Source: Pedobacter cryophilus
GTDB lineage: Bacteria > Bacteroidota > Bacteroidia > Sphingobacteriales > Sphingobacteriaceae
NCBI RefSeq assembly: GCF_005116455.1
Contig: NZ_SWBP01000002.1
Span: 124,001-188,000, forward strand
Direction: 5' to 3'
DNA: 64,000 nucleotides
Below the pieces are notes generated by a model. It worked only from the letters and a program-made list of their open reading frames with translations. It did not search any database and was not told where the DNA came from. The translations under genes were made by a program, and so were the position numbers. Position 1 is the first letter of the stretch. Every line of letters starts with the position of its first letter. This document shows, piece after piece, positions 18,859-26,817 of the stretch.

Positions 18859-19218
18859 ATGAAACAGATTATTCATCAAATACAGGTTAGTCTTCGGCAG
18901 GAATACCTTTTGGCTATCATTTTATTTTTGCTCTTATTTCTTATGCCCAATTGGTTTCAACAATGGTTTCCCACTGCTGCTTGGATTGACCAAGGAATAT
19001 GGTCGGTATTATTATTGGCCATGCTGAGCTATATGTTTGTTCTTGGTTTAAGCTTTTGGCTCTATAAGCGCACCTGGAAAATTTTGGGTTTACCCAGTTT
19101 ATTATTTATGGTTTCACAATTTAAATACTTAACGCTATGGCAACAATTCGTGTTATACTGGTTATCTTTTGCTTTACTGCTTTTGGCAGGGATACTGTGC
19201 CTGTTGGCAATATTTTAG
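18859..19218 (+). CDS. Small three-helix membrane protein, holin-like by context
   Basis: This 119-residue protein is almost entirely hydrophobic. Helices are predicted near residues 15-32 (LLAIILFLLLFLMPNWF), 45-68 and 95-118 (the C-terminal FALLLLAGILCLLAIF), with a basic KRTWK loop between the last two. No family was recognised. Its size, three-helix topology and position directly before an overlapping exported CHAP hydrolase and a spanin-like lipoprotein match class I holins, but this is inference from context. The 3' end overlaps the hydrolase gene by 82 bases in another frame, a coupling often seen in lysis cassettes. Confidence 0.6.
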   Translation: MKQIIHQIQVSLRQEYLLAIILFLLLFLMPNWFQQWFPTAAWIDQGIWSVLLLAMLSYMFVLGLSFWLYKRTWKILGLPSLLFMVSQFKYLTLWQQFVLYWLSFALLLLAGILCLLAIF

Positions 19219-19682
19219 CAGATGATGTACAAAGGAGAAAGCATTTACTGTCTTATGCCCAACTGCAAATAGGGGTAAGAGAAGCCAGCGGAAATAATGA
19301 TGGGAAAGCGGTAGAAATGTATTTGCAAACTGTGGGTTTAAAAAAGGGCCCTCCCTGGTGTGCGGCATTTGTGAGTTGGGTATTTCAGCAAGCTGGTTAT
19401 TCGAAGCCTCGTACGGCTTGGTCACCAGCCTTATTTGGACCTAAAGTGAAATCCAAAGAAATTATTCCAGGCAATTTATTTGGGATATGGATGGTCCCTT
19501 TAAATAGGATTGGTCATGTTGGATTGATAGAAAGTAGGCAAGGCCATTGGATCATGACGATAGAAGGGAATACCAATTTAGCTGGAGGGAGAGAAGGAGA
19601 TGGGGTATATCGTAAAAGGAGAGCTATTAAATCTATCCATCAGTTTTCAGATTGGCTTCCGCCATTGGAGGTAGTGCCATGA
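19137..19682 (+). CDS. Exported CHAP-type cysteine peptidase/amidase, probable peptidoglycan hydrolase
   Basis: The 181-residue protein starts with a short hydrophobic leader (MATIRVILVIFCFTAFG). The domain shows GPPWCAAFVSWVFQQAG (nucleophile Cys near residue 75), RIGHVGLIES with the catalytic His near 127, and the following TIEGNTN. This is the usual CHAP Cys-His-polar arrangement. Such enzymes cut peptide or amide bonds in peptidoglycan. No in-frame Met lies between the chosen start and the catalytic domain, so the start at 19137, inside the preceding gene, is the only sensible one. The stop overlaps the next start by four bases (ATGA), indicating coupled translation. Confidence 0.8.
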   Translation: MATIRVILVIFCFTAFGRDTVPVGNILADDVQRRKHLLSYAQLQIGVREASGNNDGKAVEMYLQTVGLKKGPPWCAAFVSWVFQQAGYSKPRTAWSPALFGPKVKSKEIIPGNLFGIWMVPLNRIGHVGLIESRQGHWIMTIEGNTNLAGGREGDGVYRKRRAIKSIHQFSDWLPPLEVVP

Positions 19683-20149
19683 TAAAGTTTTTGGGATGGT
19701 TGCTGCTGCTGACTCTTTTTTGTTCCTGTAATTTAATCAGAGGAGTAAAAAGCCATATGCAGAGAGAAAAGACAATAATGGAAGAAAATCTGGTGCTTTT
19801 GATGAAACAGGATAGCTTGAGCGTGGAGCAAAAAGACAGCTTTAGTGTAGCACAGCACAAATTAATGCTCACCATTTTTCCGGAGGGGGAATATAGTTTG
19901 GATTTAAAAAGCGGAATGAAAGCTAAAGGCGGCAAAATTATGGTCGCTATGGAAACCCAACAATTGGTCAAACTTTTGGAAAAGCAGGCTTTTCTGAACT
20001 CTTCCCTAAAAATAGGGATACAACAGGCTAAAAGAATAGCAGTCAGTAAACAGGAGAAAAAAGAGGTGGAAAAGCCCTTAAAGGGTTTTTGGTTGTTTTT
20101 GCTCCTGCTCATTTTATTGGGAGGGTTTATTTATAGGAAGATGAAATAG
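19679..20149 (+). CDS. Lipoprotein with C-terminal membrane anchor, u-spanin-like by architecture
   Basis: The frame opens at 19652, but the ATG at 19679 has a GGAGG site 8-13 bases upstream and begins a true leader (MIKFLGWLLLLTLFCSC). The protein is then 156 residues. A lipobox near residues 14-17 predicts lipidation. The middle is helical and charged, with AVSKQEKKEVEKP near the end, and GFWLFLLLLILLGGFIYRKMK forms a C-terminal membrane helix with a basic tail. An N-terminal lipid anchor plus a C-terminal inner-membrane helix is the design of single-gene spanins that fuse the two membranes of phage hosts. No sequence family was recognised, and the role is inferred from shape and neighbours. 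Confidence 0.6.
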   Translation: MIKFLGWLLLLTLFCSCNLIRGVKSHMQREKTIMEENLVLLMKQDSLSVEQKDSFSVAQHKLMLTIFPEGEYSLDLKSGMKAKGGKIMVAMETQQLVKLLEKQAFLNSSLKIGIQQAKRIAVSKQEKKEVEKPLKGFWLFLLLLILLGGFIYRKMK

Positions 20150-20159
20150 GGCGGATAAT

Positions 20160-21289
20160 TATGGGTTTAAAGTTAAAACGCAGGGTCAGCTAAAGCGAGA
20201 CCCTGCTGGGACGAGAAAGGATTGGATTCCAATTGGAAAACCTGTTTCAAATTAAACTACAGAAATAGCAAGACGAACCAAAGTACAGCGTTTTATTCCG
20301 CCTTGGCGATTGCGGTTAGCAGAGGAGAAGTTAAAGCAAAAACTTACGAAGCAATCGGCGTAGCGGGGAGTTTTTGGGTACTTTTTTCGGAAAAAAGTGC
20401 CTTGAGTTGGCCGCTCAAGAGGCCGGAAAGCCTTGAGTGCAAATGCCTTGATTTTTAGTTTTTTAGAAAAAAAGTCAATGGTAGCGGAGTCGAAGCCCAT
20501 TTTCTTGCAAGACGCATAACCCTTCGACTCCGCTCAGGGTGACAGCTAATGAGAGGGGTTCAGCTTTCAAAGGATTGTGGTTAAAAAGGTTCACCACTAA
20601 ATTAAGCCAGTGGTCCAAACCACGGGGATCCCGAAATGAATTCGGGATGACAGCAAGGGAGGTAGGTTCGTCTTGCAAAGGGTTGTTATTCCAAAGGTTC
20701 ATCGCTTATGTAAGTTAGTATTTTAAAACAAACAACCCTTCGACTCCGCTCAGGGTGACAGGTAAAACGGTAGGTTCAGCTTGCAAAGGATTGGATTCCC
20801 ATTGGAATATCTATTTCAAATCAAGCTACAGAACTAGCCAGACAAACCAAAGTATAGCGTCTTATTCCGCCTTGGCGATTGCGGGTAGCATAACAGAAAT
20901 AAAAGCAGAACCTTTCAAAGCAATCGGCGCCATGCCTGCCGGCAGGCAGGTAGCGGCGGCGTTTATTCATAATGTCTATTGTTTTTCAAAGGCCTTCATG
21001 CTTTCGTTACACTCAAGATGGTATCTTTTGCGCTGAAGCAACCTGCGGAGCATGCTTGAGAGCAAATAAAAATATAAATACTTGCGAAAAAAGGACTAGC
21101 CTCCAAGGCAATGAGTGGCGAGAGTTTAATTTGAAAGCCCATATCCAAAAGTTGACTACTTCCATAAAAAAAACACCCCCAACCCCCGCCAGCGGGGGAC
21201 ACCTTGCAAAATGGCCATTTAACAGAATTCTTAGTTTAAAACAAAAATGTTGTTTGCACATATTAATTTTTGTCAGGCTGAGCGCCTGC
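20160..21289. repeat. Composite repeat region upstream of the IS4 element
   Basis: No gene seen. The region has the GACCCTG hairpin at about 20180-20210 and two copies of the long TTCCGCCTTGGCGATTGCGG module (about 20230-20420 and 20805-21150). Type 1 REP arms lie near 20520 and 20738, and a type 2 palindrome at about 20623-20650. The CCTGCCGGCAGG palindrome is at about 20934-20952 and the CCCCCGCCAGCGGGGG hairpin near 21183. The module content matches 8.3-9.7 kb and 28.2-29.5 kb. The last REP arm (from about 21271) is interrupted by a small palindrome and then by the insertion sequence. Confidence 0.88.
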
Positions 21290-21300
21290 CTGTCCGGTAG

Positions 21301-22750
21301 CTACCATTAGGACACATCTTAAGTTTTAAAAGCAGCAAGTTTCCAACCTTGATAAATATTTTCAAATTTATCAAGACCTCTTTTTATGATGATAGGACCT
21401 GCGGCCTGTGATTTACGATTTCCTTTCCACCCCCCTAATCTTGCGATAATCCAACTTGCCCAGGAGAGTTTATTTTTTGGATAAGGATTACTTGTTTTAG
21501 CGGTTCCATTTAAATGATTTTTTTCAATTGCTTCTAAACAATTAATTTCTTGATGATCAAACACTTCGCTAAGATCTTGACTGTCCTCTTTTCCATATGC
21601 TAGATAAAGCTGCATCACTCTTAATGCAGAATTTAATACCATCAAAAACAGTTTTCTAATCGCCCATCCAGTCTCTAATTGACTATCTTCTATCTGAAAA
21701 CCTTGTTTTTTTAGTATCCGAAACAATTGTTCAATATACCATCGCTGTTTATAGCGGTAAACTACCATCAAGGCTTCCTCTAAGCTTAAGGTGACTTGGT
21801 CCGTTAGTAATCTCCAGCAAATACAATCTTTAGAATCATTGTTTTTTTCTTTTACCTCTATAGCATACAATTCTTTTTCGTCTATTATTCCTTCGGTAAC
21901 ACCTTTAGTAGGCTTTTTGATGCTTACTCTTTGGTACCTTACCTCCATCTCCACAACTCTTTTGGTTTTATCTTTACGCAGGTCGGCTGGTAGAGCCAGT
22001 AAATATTCTCCGCAAACAGGAGCCTCTTTCAATACCGAATATAATTTAGACCCATCGGCTAATCTTCGGTTGTCTCTACTTCGAATAATCAAACTGGTCC
22101 GATGATCCGGAATTAAGCAGAACTGTTCATAAATATCTCCTTCTCTATCCTGAATAATAGTGATATGAGTGGCTTCTGCTAAAGTGGCTTTGGCTTTGTT
22201 ACTCGCTTTAATCCACTTGTAAGATTCCTTTTCTTCTATAGGTTCTGTTTTATAAACCTTGGTAGTATTATTTGATTTGTCCTTTGTGCGATGCCATAAC
22301 TGGAGATCACAAAAGCCAAGCATGCTTTCGTTATTGGCATCCAGCACCAAGCTTACATGAGTAAGAAATCCTAATCCTACTTTATTTCCCACCAAACCTA
22401 ATCCACTAGCTGGTTTGATGTTAGCATTGTTACTTAACCCCAGAGAACTGCTGTCTTGAATCACCAAAACCTCTCTGCCTACTGTGTTTTTAGCACAACG
22501 CTGAGTCATTTCCCTAATCAAATCAGATTCCTTAACAGACTCATTACCTAAAAATCGATAAAACCCTTTCTGCTCTGCTTCACTTTTTGTTGCTGAATGG
22601 ATAATAGAAGATCTGCTCAGCAGTAAGGATGATGAGATCATCTCTGCTCGACGCTCTAAGCGCTTATCTCCTAAAATACCTTCAAAATCAGGCTTATGCC
22701 CTATATGCTCCATGCCTCAAAGATATTTTTTATTTGTGTCCTAATGGTAG
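21301..22750 (-). mobile_element. IS4-type insertion sequence, 1450 bases, apparently intact
   Basis: Perfect 16-base terminal inverted repeats: CTACCATTAGGACACA at 21301-21316 and its complement at 22735-22750. The element is flanked by an 11-base direct repeat CTGTCCGGTAG (21290-21300 and 22751-22761), a typical IS4-family target duplication. One transposase gene fills it on the minus strand. The uninterrupted target reads as a CCTGCC...GGCAGG palindrome inside a REP arm. Confidence 0.92.
21319..22713 (-). CDS. IS4-family DDE transposase
   Basis: This 464-residue protein has the IS4/Tn5-like layout. An N-terminal DNA-binding region (GDKRLERRAEMISSSLL) is followed by a catalytic core with Asp87 in VLVIQDSSSL, Asp189 in TIIQDREGDIYE and Glu328 in RWYIEQLFRILKKQGFQIE, the YREK-type signature. 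All three catalytic residues are present and the frame is uninterrupted, so the enzyme is probably active. It lies between perfect terminal inverted repeats with little extra sequence. It is unrelated to the neighbouring gene clusters and simply landed in a repeat region. Confidence 0.93.
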   Translation of the reverse strand: MEHIGHKPDFEGILGDKRLERRAEMISSSLLLSRSSIIHSATKSEAEQKGFYRFLGNESVKESDLIREMTQRCAKNTVGREVLVIQDSSSLGLSNNANIKPASGLGLVGNKVGLGFLTHVSLVLDANNESMLGFCDLQLWHRTKDKSNNTTKVYKTEPIEEKESYKWIKASNKAKATLAEATHITIIQDREGDIYEQFCLIPDHRTSLIIRSRDNRRLADGSKLYSVLKEAPVCGEYLLALPADLRKDKTKRVVEMEVRYQRVSIKKPTKGVTEGIIDEKELYAIEVKEKNNDSKDCICWRLLTDQVTLSLEEALMVVYRYKQRWYIEQLFRILKKQGFQIEDSQLETGWAIRKLFLMVLNSALRVMQLYLAYGKEDSQDLSEVFDHQEINCLEAIEKNHLNGTAKTSNPYPKNKLSWASWIIARLGGWKGNRKSQAAGPIIIKRGLDKFENIYQGWKLAAFKT

Positions 22751-22792
22751 CTGTCCGGTAGGCAGGGAGTCGAAGCCTCCCTATTTATCACC

Positions 22793-23008
22793 TTAATCTT
22801 CTTTTGGATTTTCATAGCAATACTTTTGTAAAGACCTGCTGTATTTGATTAAATGTCCTTCTTCTTTTAGTTCATTGATCCATTTGCCTATAGTTTCAGG
22901 GGTACAGTTAAAATAATTTGCAGCATAATTTCTTGAAATTAATCGACCTTTTTTGATCATGATTAAAACGATATGCAAATTTTCGCGGTGTTGCCGATAT
23001 GTTGACAT
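22793..23008 (-). CDS. Small HTH DNA-binding protein divergent from the LanB genes
   Basis: This 71-residue protein is a single winged or simple HTH domain. The MIKKGRLISRNYAANYFNCT helix-turn and the PETIGKWINELKEEGHLIKY recognition helix and turn are visible. It has no sensor domain. It is divergently oriented from the dehydratase genes, with a shared 143-base spacer holding a GGGGTAA/TTACCCC palindrome, so it is a plausible local regulator of the RiPP locus. No named family was recognised. Confidence 0.68.
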   Translation of the reverse strand: MSTYRQHRENLHIVLIMIKKGRLISRNYAANYFNCTPETIGKWINELKEEGHLIKYSRSLQKYCYENPKED

Positions 23009-23047
23009 GAGGAACTCAATAGATCATAAATTTGCATGTTTGGTGTA

Positions 23048-23069
23048 GGGGTAAGAAATTTATTACCCC
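23048..23069. promoter_or_regulatory. GGGGTAA/TTACCCC palindrome in the HTH-LanB divergent spacer
   Basis: A 7-base perfect inverted repeat with an 8-base spacer, midway between the HTH gene start (23008) and the first LanB gene (23152). It lacks a T-run, so an operator is more likely than a terminator. Confidence 0.45.
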
Positions 23070-23151
23070 AAAGCGAGTTTTTACTTGCTGAAAGGAGAAT
23101 ATAATCCTTATCAATCTGGTTTTGACAGGGATTTGTGCAGTTAATTTGTCC

Positions 23152-23814
23152 ATGATGGAAACACTTCAATTTCATGAACAATTATTAGTTCGTATCCCAC
23201 GCTTAAGTATAGGCGATGCAGCTCAAAGTCCTGATCAATACCTTGATCATCCGGTTTTTAGAGAAGCCATTTATTTGGCCAGTGATGTGGTCTATCAAAA
23301 ATTAGTCAAACATGATTTTTTATATCATGATTTAGAACCTAAATTGTTAGTCACTTTGCAACGATATCATCAACGAATGTGCTATCGCAGCACACCATTT
23401 GGTGGTTTTTCTGCAGTCTCTACCCTTCCATGGAATACAGGTAATACAACTTCCACACCTTTACTGTTAGACCTAGATCGTTTTCGTATTCATTATCAGA
23501 AGGCTGCAGTTTTTAAAAAAAGGAAAAGATTTAGTGTAAAACAATGCTACTGCGTGAACCCTAGTCTTTATGTTTATGGAGCGCACTATCGCTATTACCT
23601 TTTGGCCGACCAAACTACCAAACGCTGGGTTTTTGCTTTAAATGAAATTGAAATCAACCCTTTAATCGCCTTTCTCGTACAATTACGAAAGCCTTTAAAT
23701 GTAGGGAGCTTTAAATCTATCAGGCAATTTCAAAAGTATGGAGCATACCAGTTGCAAAAGTTTTTCCAAAATCTTTGTCGTTTACAATTCTTAGTACCCT
23801 GTGATGTCGATTAA
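23152..23814 (+). CDS. Lantibiotic dehydratase (LanB) N-terminal fragment
   Basis: The frame opens at a TTG at 23122, but the ATG at 23152 is preferred (220 residues). It covers the start of the LanB tRNA-dependent glutamylation domain: LLVRIPRLSIGD, then FREAIYLASDVVYQKL, then YHQRMCYRSTPFGGFSAVS, which corresponds to the family signature R-x-TPFG-x-F. Full LanB enzymes (about 1000 residues) glutamylate Ser/Thr of a precursor peptide from Glu-tRNA and eliminate to dehydro-residues. Here the gene stops within the glutamylation domain, 14 bases past the start of the next frame, which continues the same protein. Either a natural two-subunit form or a frameshift or deletion explains this. Confidence 0.75.
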   Translation: MMETLQFHEQLLVRIPRLSIGDAAQSPDQYLDHPVFREAIYLASDVVYQKLVKHDFLYHDLEPKLLVTLQRYHQRMCYRSTPFGGFSAVSTLPWNTGNTTSTPLLLDLDRFRIHYQKAAVFKKRKRFSVKQCYCVNPSLYVYGAHYRYYLLADQTTKRWVFALNEIEINPLIAFLVQLRKPLNVGSFKSIRQFQKYGAYQLQKFFQNLCRLQFLVPCDVD

Positions 23815-25939
23815 TAAATTTATAGATAAGCCTTCAGTTTCAGGCAGTTCTTTTAATGCCTGTACATTTTTTAGGGTAGATGGAGCGCTTGATCCTATCA
23901 TTAAAGAAAAATTGCGGATAGGCATAAAGCTATTGCAGCAACTATCTTTTCGGGATGATTATTCTGCTTTTCAGCTGTTTAAAAATGAGTTTAAACAAAA
24001 ATATGATCAAAGATTTGTGCCCTTATTGCAAGCTTTAGACCCTGATATGGGGATAGATTATCTTCAGCTTTCAGATAAAACAAAGCTGATGAATAGGCAA
24101 TGGTCAAAAGTCCATTCCGTTTTAATGAATAAATGGACGGCATTAGGTGTTTGTAGCCATGCAAAGATTGAACTGACTGACGAGGATTTGCTTTTAATAG
24201 GGGGAAGTACAAAGGAGCCATTTTCACCAAGCTTGATGGTTTTGTTCCAAGTGCTTGACGAGCGGGTTTTTGTTATTGCTGCCGGTGGTCCAAGTGCCTT
24301 ACAAATGATGGGACGCTTTACGAAATTTGATGCGGATTGTTTTGCATTAGCAAAGTCTGTTATCCATCAAGAAGAAAAGAATAATCCGGAGGTGATATTT
24401 GCCGAATTGAATCATCAGGAAGAATTGAATACTGAAAATATAAGTGGTCAGCAACTGCGTACTTATCAAATTTCTTTGATGTTAGCACACTATCACATTG
24501 GACCTTATGAAATAGCTTTAAGTGACCTTTATTTGGGTTTGGAAAAGGATATGCTTATTCTTTATTCTAAAGCACATCAAAAAAGAATTATCCCTAGATT
24601 GAGTAGTGCCTATAATTATCAAAGAAGTGATTTTGGTCCTTTTAGATTGCTTTGTGATTTGCAAAAAGAAGGTTTGAATGGTCAGTTGTCTTTTAAGATG
24701 GAAGAATACTTTCCAAATCTTCATTATTATCCGAGGGTGTGTTATCAGGATGTGATTTTATCGCCAGCACAATGGCATTTGAATAGTATGCTATTTGAAA
24801 TAGTGGGCAATAGCCATCAGAGACAAGATCATTTCTTTAAGATCATGAAGGAATACCAATTGCCTGTAATATTTGTATGGGTACAAGGGGATCAAAAATT
24901 AGTAGTAGATACGTTAAGACAGCAGGATGTGGAGCTTTTTTTACAAAGTATGAAAGGTGTAGCGACTTTGATAATAGAGGAGCATTTTGTGGCAGATCAT
25001 CCATTGATCAAAACAGCTGAAGGAGCAACTTATCAGCATGAGTTGATGGCCATTATGGTTCAGCAAAAAGCAGTTTATCAGCATGTAGAGAGGGTAATTG
25101 TTGATGAGCAGGTTGAAGATGAACGCTTTAAACGAGATTTTTTTCCAATGAGTGACTGGTATTATTTGATCATTGAACTTCATCCCTCGCAATGCAATGA
25201 GTTGCTATTGACCTGTATAATTCCTTTTGCTGAATTATTAAAGGCTAAAAATTTAATCTTAGAATGGCATTTTTTACGGTATGCAGACCCACAACCCCAA
25301 TTACGTTTCCGATTTAGACCCAAAATTTTGAAGAAAGCTGGTCATGTAGTTTTGCAAGATCAGTTCACCAAATTGTTAAAGCAAATGGAACGATACCCAT
25401 TTGTGAAAAATGTAAGCATTGCCATCTATAAGAGAGAACTGGAGCGATATGCTATTCTGGGAATGGCACATACAGAACAATTGTTTACTTTCAGTAGCGC
25501 ATACGTTGCTAAATTATTAGGAAAAAAAGAGCATCAAGAGGCCTTATTTACCCTTCAGTTGTGGGCTTGTTTTGAATGTTTAGGTTTGGAAAGTACTGAA
25601 ATTGGAAAGATCTGTTTTGAGCAGTATGTGCACATGAAAAATTTATATGGTTTAGCTGTAGATCAAAAGATAATGGGACTGCGCTTTAGAACAGAACGAG
25701 TTCAATGGCAACAGTACAGGTTTGCCCACCAGCGCATAGCTTTGATTCAGGATATTTATCATTTGGCGCTAATAGAGAAATTAAATAAAATAGGTTTAAA
25801 TCATAAAATTAACATGTTGTTTACCTTTTCTCATTTACTGTACAACCGATATTTTGAAAAAGATCCTTTACGGGAGGAAATTTTTATTTATTACGCATTG
25901 AGTCAGCTGGTAAAAGATCCTAGAATGATAGGTGCTTGA
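23804..25939 (+). CDS. Lantibiotic dehydratase (LanB) remainder with SpaB-C elimination domain
   Basis: About 711 residues from the ATG at 23804 (a GTG at 23801 is also possible). The first part continues the glutamylation domain: FKNEFKQKYDQRFVPLLQAL matches the VPLL-x-LDP region, and IALSDLYLGLEKDMLILYSK then IIPRLSSAYN matches the conserved PRL-x-SA-x-N region. The C-terminal third has WYYLIIELHPSQCNELLLTC and WHFLRYADPQPQLRFRFRP, typical of the SpaB-C / thiopeptide-type elimination domain. The first 60 residues look shorter than the usual linker after the N-terminal part, so some sequence may have been lost at the junction. It overlaps the upstream gene, supporting coupled translation. 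Confidence 0.8.
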   Translation: MSINKFIDKPSVSGSSFNACTFFRVDGALDPIIKEKLRIGIKLLQQLSFRDDYSAFQLFKNEFKQKYDQRFVPLLQALDPDMGIDYLQLSDKTKLMNRQWSKVHSVLMNKWTALGVCSHAKIELTDEDLLLIGGSTKEPFSPSLMVLFQVLDERVFVIAAGGPSALQMMGRFTKFDADCFALAKSVIHQEEKNNPEVIFAELNHQEELNTENISGQQLRTYQISLMLAHYHIGPYEIALSDLYLGLEKDMLILYSKAHQKRIIPRLSSAYNYQRSDFGPFRLLCDLQKEGLNGQLSFKMEEYFPNLHYYPRVCYQDVILSPAQWHLNSMLFEIVGNSHQRQDHFFKIMKEYQLPVIFVWVQGDQKLVVDTLRQQDVELFLQSMKGVATLIIEEHFVADHPLIKTAEGATYQHELMAIMVQQKAVYQHVERVIVDEQVEDERFKRDFFPMSDWYYLIIELHPSQCNELLLTCIIPFAELLKAKNLILEWHFLRYADPQPQLRFRFRPKILKKAGHVVLQDQFTKLLKQMERYPFVKNVSIAIYKRELERYAILGMAHTEQLFTFSSAYVAKLLGKKEHQEALFTLQLWACFECLGLESTEIGKICFEQYVHMKNLYGLAVDQKIMGLRFRTERVQWQQYRFAHQRIALIQDIYHLALIEKLNKIGLNHKINMLFTFSHLLYNRYFEKDPLREEIFIYYALSQLVKDPRMIGA

Positions 25940-26067
25940 TCCCAGATCAATATTTTAACCATAGCGGGACCTTAAATAATGGTTTTTAAGCATTAAACTT
26001 CACTTTGTTGACCATGGAGATTATATTTTAACAGCAATATTTCTGCGCCTAGCTGATGGAAACGACC

Positions 26068-26817
26068 TTAATGGTCACCTTTCTTATTTGCTCTTCTATC
26101 CGTAGTCAATAATTTGGTGTTTAACTGCATTTGTAATTGTGCTCTGCAAGCAGAACCAACGGGAAGTTTAGCGCCATTTTCCATTTGGACTTCATGGTAT
26201 TGAAAAGTGCTCATCTTATCTATATTGATCAGATATGATTTATGTATTTTGACAAAATTCTCTTTGTTGAGTTTATATTCTAATTCTTTAAGGGTGAAAT
26301 AAGCGATATATTTACCCTGTAGCGTGTGTAGGGACACATAATTATGTAAAGATTCTATATAAAGCAGGTCCTGATAGTAAATTTTAATGATTTCTCCTTG
26401 TTTATTTCCTTTGATTAAGAAGTATTGATTGTCTAATTCTACATAATTTGTTTTTGCGGTTTGTAAACGGCTTTTCACTTTGATGACTGCTTGAAGAAAT
26501 CGGGCATAAGAAATGGGTTTTAATAAATAGTCGTAAGCGTCTTTCTCAAAAGCTTGAATCGCGTAATTTGGATAGGAAGTAATAAAGATTACTGCGGTAT
26601 GTCCTTGTATCAGACTGGCCAGTTCCAAACCATTGATGCCAGGCATATCAATATCTAAAAAAGTAATTTGATTTTTACCTGGTGCGGTAATCAAAGGGAG
26701 GATATCCCTTGGATTAGTAGTGGCTTTTTGTAGAAAAAGGTGTGGAGTCTCTGAAATATAATCACTGATAATTTCTAATGATGCGGGTTCATCATCTACA
26801 ATAAAACAATTAAACAT
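26068..26817 (-). CDS. LytTR-family response regulator
   Basis: This 249-residue protein has a receiver domain with the acidic pair in FIVDDEP, the phospho-acceptor Asp in TFLDIDMPG near residue 54-56, and the conserved Lys in YLLKPISYARFLQAV. The C-terminal LytTR DNA-binding domain shows LLYIESLHNYVSLHT and FVKIHKSYLINIDK. It should bind direct repeats upstream of target genes when phosphorylated by the partner kinase, whose stop codon overlaps its start by eight bases. It lies between the LanB genes and the candidate precursor, so it likely controls RiPP expression (inference). Confidence 0.92.
   Translation of the reverse strand: MFNCFIVDDEPASLEIISDYISETPHLFLQKATTNPRDILPLITAPGKNQITFLDIDMPGINGLELASLIQGHTAVIFITSYPNYAIQAFEKDAYDYLLKPISYARFLQAVIKVKSRLQTAKTNYVELDNQYFLIKGNKQGEIIKIYYQDLLYIESLHNYVSLHTLQGKYIAYFTLKELEYKLNKENFVKIHKSYLINIDKMSTFQYHEVQMENGAKLPVGSACRAQLQMQLNTKLLTTDRRANKKGDH

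Noticed and set aside
18155-20149. Ordinary prophage remnant
   Set aside because: No integrase, capsid, portal, terminase or tail genes are seen. Only lysis-type genes and DUF6266 are present, so a prophage label is not supported.
20160-21310. Several 70-110 residue open frames on both strands
   Set aside because: They translate the same composite repeat modules found in the other arrays and share no features of real proteins.
25940-26067. Possible second precursor gene between LanB and the response regulator
   Set aside because: The plus-strand frames here are only five codons long or less, and no Cys/Thr-rich peptide could be read.
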